A stretch of DNA of 64,000 nt from Streptomyces changanensis (GTDB lineage: Bacteria; Actinomycetota; Actinomycetes; Streptomycetales; Streptomycetaceae): assembly GCF_024600715.1 (NCBI RefSeq), contig NZ_CP102332.1, forward strand, positions 248,001-312,000, given 5' to 3'. The notes under the pieces are model-generated. The model was not told the DNA's origin, did not search any database, and saw only the letters and a program-made list of their open reading frames with translations. Positions 63,348-64,000 of the stretch are shown here, one piece after another (positions within the stretch are counted from its first letter, which is position 1; the number at the start of each line of letters is the position of its first letter). A program made the position numbers and the translations under genes.

Positions 63348-63361
63348 CGACCGAACGGTCG
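63348..63361 (+). promoter_or_regulatory. TetR-type palindrome upstream of paaK
   Basis: CGACCG-AA-CGGTCG contains ACCGNNCGGT, which is similar to PaaR-type (TetR family) sites as I recall them. It lies 25 bp before the paaK start and could be the operator for phenylacetate genes. Confidence 0.5.
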
Positions 63362-63385
63362 GTTGCCCGGGAGGAAGGACGGCAC

Positions 63386-64000
63386 ATGGTGGAGGACCTG
63401 CGCGACGCCGGGGAGCGGATGGGCCGTGACGAGCTCGCCGCGGTGCAGCGGGAGCGGCTGCGCGCCACCCTGCGGCACGCGTACGAGAACGTGCCGTTCT
63501 ACCGGCGGGCGTTCGACGCGGCGGGGGTGCGGCCGGAGGAGTGCGCGTCACCGGCGGACCTCGCCCGCTTCCCGTTCACCACCAAGGCGGACCTGCGGGA
63601 CCAGTACCCGTTCGGGATGTTCGCGGTGGAGCGGTCGCGGGTGCGGCGCCTCCACGCGTCGAGCGGCACCACCGGGCAGCCGACGGTGGTCGGCTACACC
63701 GAGCGGGACCTCGACGTGTGGGCGGACGTGGTGGCCCGCTCGATCCGCGCGGCCGGGGGCCGTCCGGGGCAGGTGGTGCACGTGGCGTACGGGTACGGCC
63801 TGTTCACCGGCGGGCTGGGCGCGCACGGCGGAGCCGAGCGGCTGGGCTGCACGGTGGTTCCGGCGTCCGGGGGGATGACGGCCCGCCAGGTGCGTCTGAT
63901 CCAGGACTTCCGGCCGGAAGTGATCATGGTGACGCCGTCGTACATGCTGACGCTGCTGGACGAGTTCGAGCGGCAGGGCGTCGATCCGCGCTCGACGTCG
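63386..64000 (+). CDS. paaK: Phenylacetate-CoA ligase PaaK, 3' end cut by window
   Basis: The first 205 residues are visible, starting at ATG 63386 behind GAGGAAGGAC. The frame stays open to the edge. ALRHAYENVPFYRRAFDAAGV-like text (here LRHAYENVPFYRRAFDAAGV) and FPFTTKADLRDQYPFGMFA are PaaK hallmarks. HASSGTTGQPTVVGYTERDL is the P-loop that binds ATP, and VVHVAYGYGLFTGGLGAHGG follows. The enzyme activates phenylacetate to its CoA thioester, the entry step of aerobic phenylacetate breakdown. Other paa genes must lie outside the window. Confidence 0.92.
   Translation, partial: MVEDLRDAGERMGRDELAAVQRERLRATLRHAYENVPFYRRAFDAAGVRPEECASPADLARFPFTTKADLRDQYPFGMFAVERSRVRRLHASSGTTGQPTVVGYTERDLDVWADVVARSIRAAGGRPGQVVHVAYGYGLFTGGLGAHGGAERLGCTVVPASGGMTARQVRLIQDFRPEVIMVTPSYMLTLLDEFERQGVDPRSTS

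Larger units (their letters stand above)
62823..63385. other. Gene-free interval of 563 bp with repeats and an operator
   Basis: The frames here encode Arg/Gly/Pro shadow peptides without a start site. The interval holds the 40-bp tandem repeat and a palindrome upstream of paaK, listed separately. The rest shows no clear signal. Confidence 0.5.

Noticed and set aside
62921..63478. A minus-strand frame through the 40-bp repeats with Asp/Pro/Thr repeats
   Set aside because: The 40-bp period shifts the frame with every copy and no ribosome-binding site is present; the paaK frame covers the same DNA.

Overview
The window is high-GC DNA (almost every third codon position is G or C) from an actinomycete, and the gene content points to Streptomyces. 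It holds a complete SapB/ram lanthipeptide morphogen cluster, geosmin synthase, a gas-vesicle operon of the Streptomyces type (gvpO-A-F-G-J-L-S-K), a WhiB-like regulator, a rodlin-like secreted peptide, PAS/SpoIIE phosphatases of partner-switching systems, and DasR-type operators in front of chitin-degrading enzymes. I saw no rRNA, tRNA, insertion sequence or CRISPR array. The DNA reads as ordinary chromosome. The first gene and the last (paaK) run off the window edges. Layout, left to right: 1-1.8 kb, two coupled genes of unknown function whose proteins share a Gly-Asn segment. 1.8-6.1 kb, a secreted GH18 chitinase under a double DasR-like operator, then a tandem GNAT acetyltransferase and an MFS transporter on the minus strand. 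6.5-14.3 kb, ramC-ramS-ramA-ramB with convergent ramR. RamC modifies the 42-residue RamS precursor into the SapB-type surfactant, RamAB exports it and RamR should activate the operon. Two strong hairpins separate ramS from ramA. RamR carries the only TTA codon I found in the window, which suggests bldA control. 14.6-17.5 kb, an unknown protein and two methyltransferases. 17.6-21.0 kb, molybdate uptake: an HTH-Mop regulator, ModA and a fused ModB-ModC. 21.1-23.3 kb, a secreted pectate lyase-pectin methylesterase fusion. 23.6-26.1 kb, an RsbQ-RsbP-RsbV-like energy-stress module. 26.2-29.9 kb, YjbR-like, YciO-like and aminopeptidase N genes. 30.1-31.8 kb, a KhtTU-type K+/H+ antiporter pair. 32.0-36.1 kb, a Wbl protein, a GlsB-type membrane protein and the gas-vesicle operon. 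36.2-47.4 kb, mixed single genes: unknowns, a FUSC-type membrane protein, a Tat-exported flavin oxidase, a VOC protein, a PAS/GAF/PP2C/kinase multidomain protein, a WYL regulator and a divergent NIPSNAP protein. 47.5-49.5 kb, secreted proteins: a membrane-anchored chitin-type LPMO with its own DasR-like site, a small secreted protein and a short rodlin-like protein. 49.7-57.8 kb, a glycosyltransferase, a DUF6056-like membrane protein, a second VOC protein, an SDR epimerase, a PAS-PP2C phosphatase and an NsdA/NsdB-like regulator. 58.1-64.0 kb, a divergent phosphotransferase-fold gene, geosmin synthase (geoA), an S4 RNA-binding protein, an unknown protein and the start of paaK behind a 40-bp tandem repeat. 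Two themes join the parts. One is aerial development and its surface chemistry (ram, rodlin-like, Wbl, NsdA-like, geosmin, gas vesicles). The other is polymer use (chitinase and LPMO, apparently both DasR-controlled, plus pectin enzymes). Several genes appear leaderless, with a TANNNT box 6-8 nt before the ATG.
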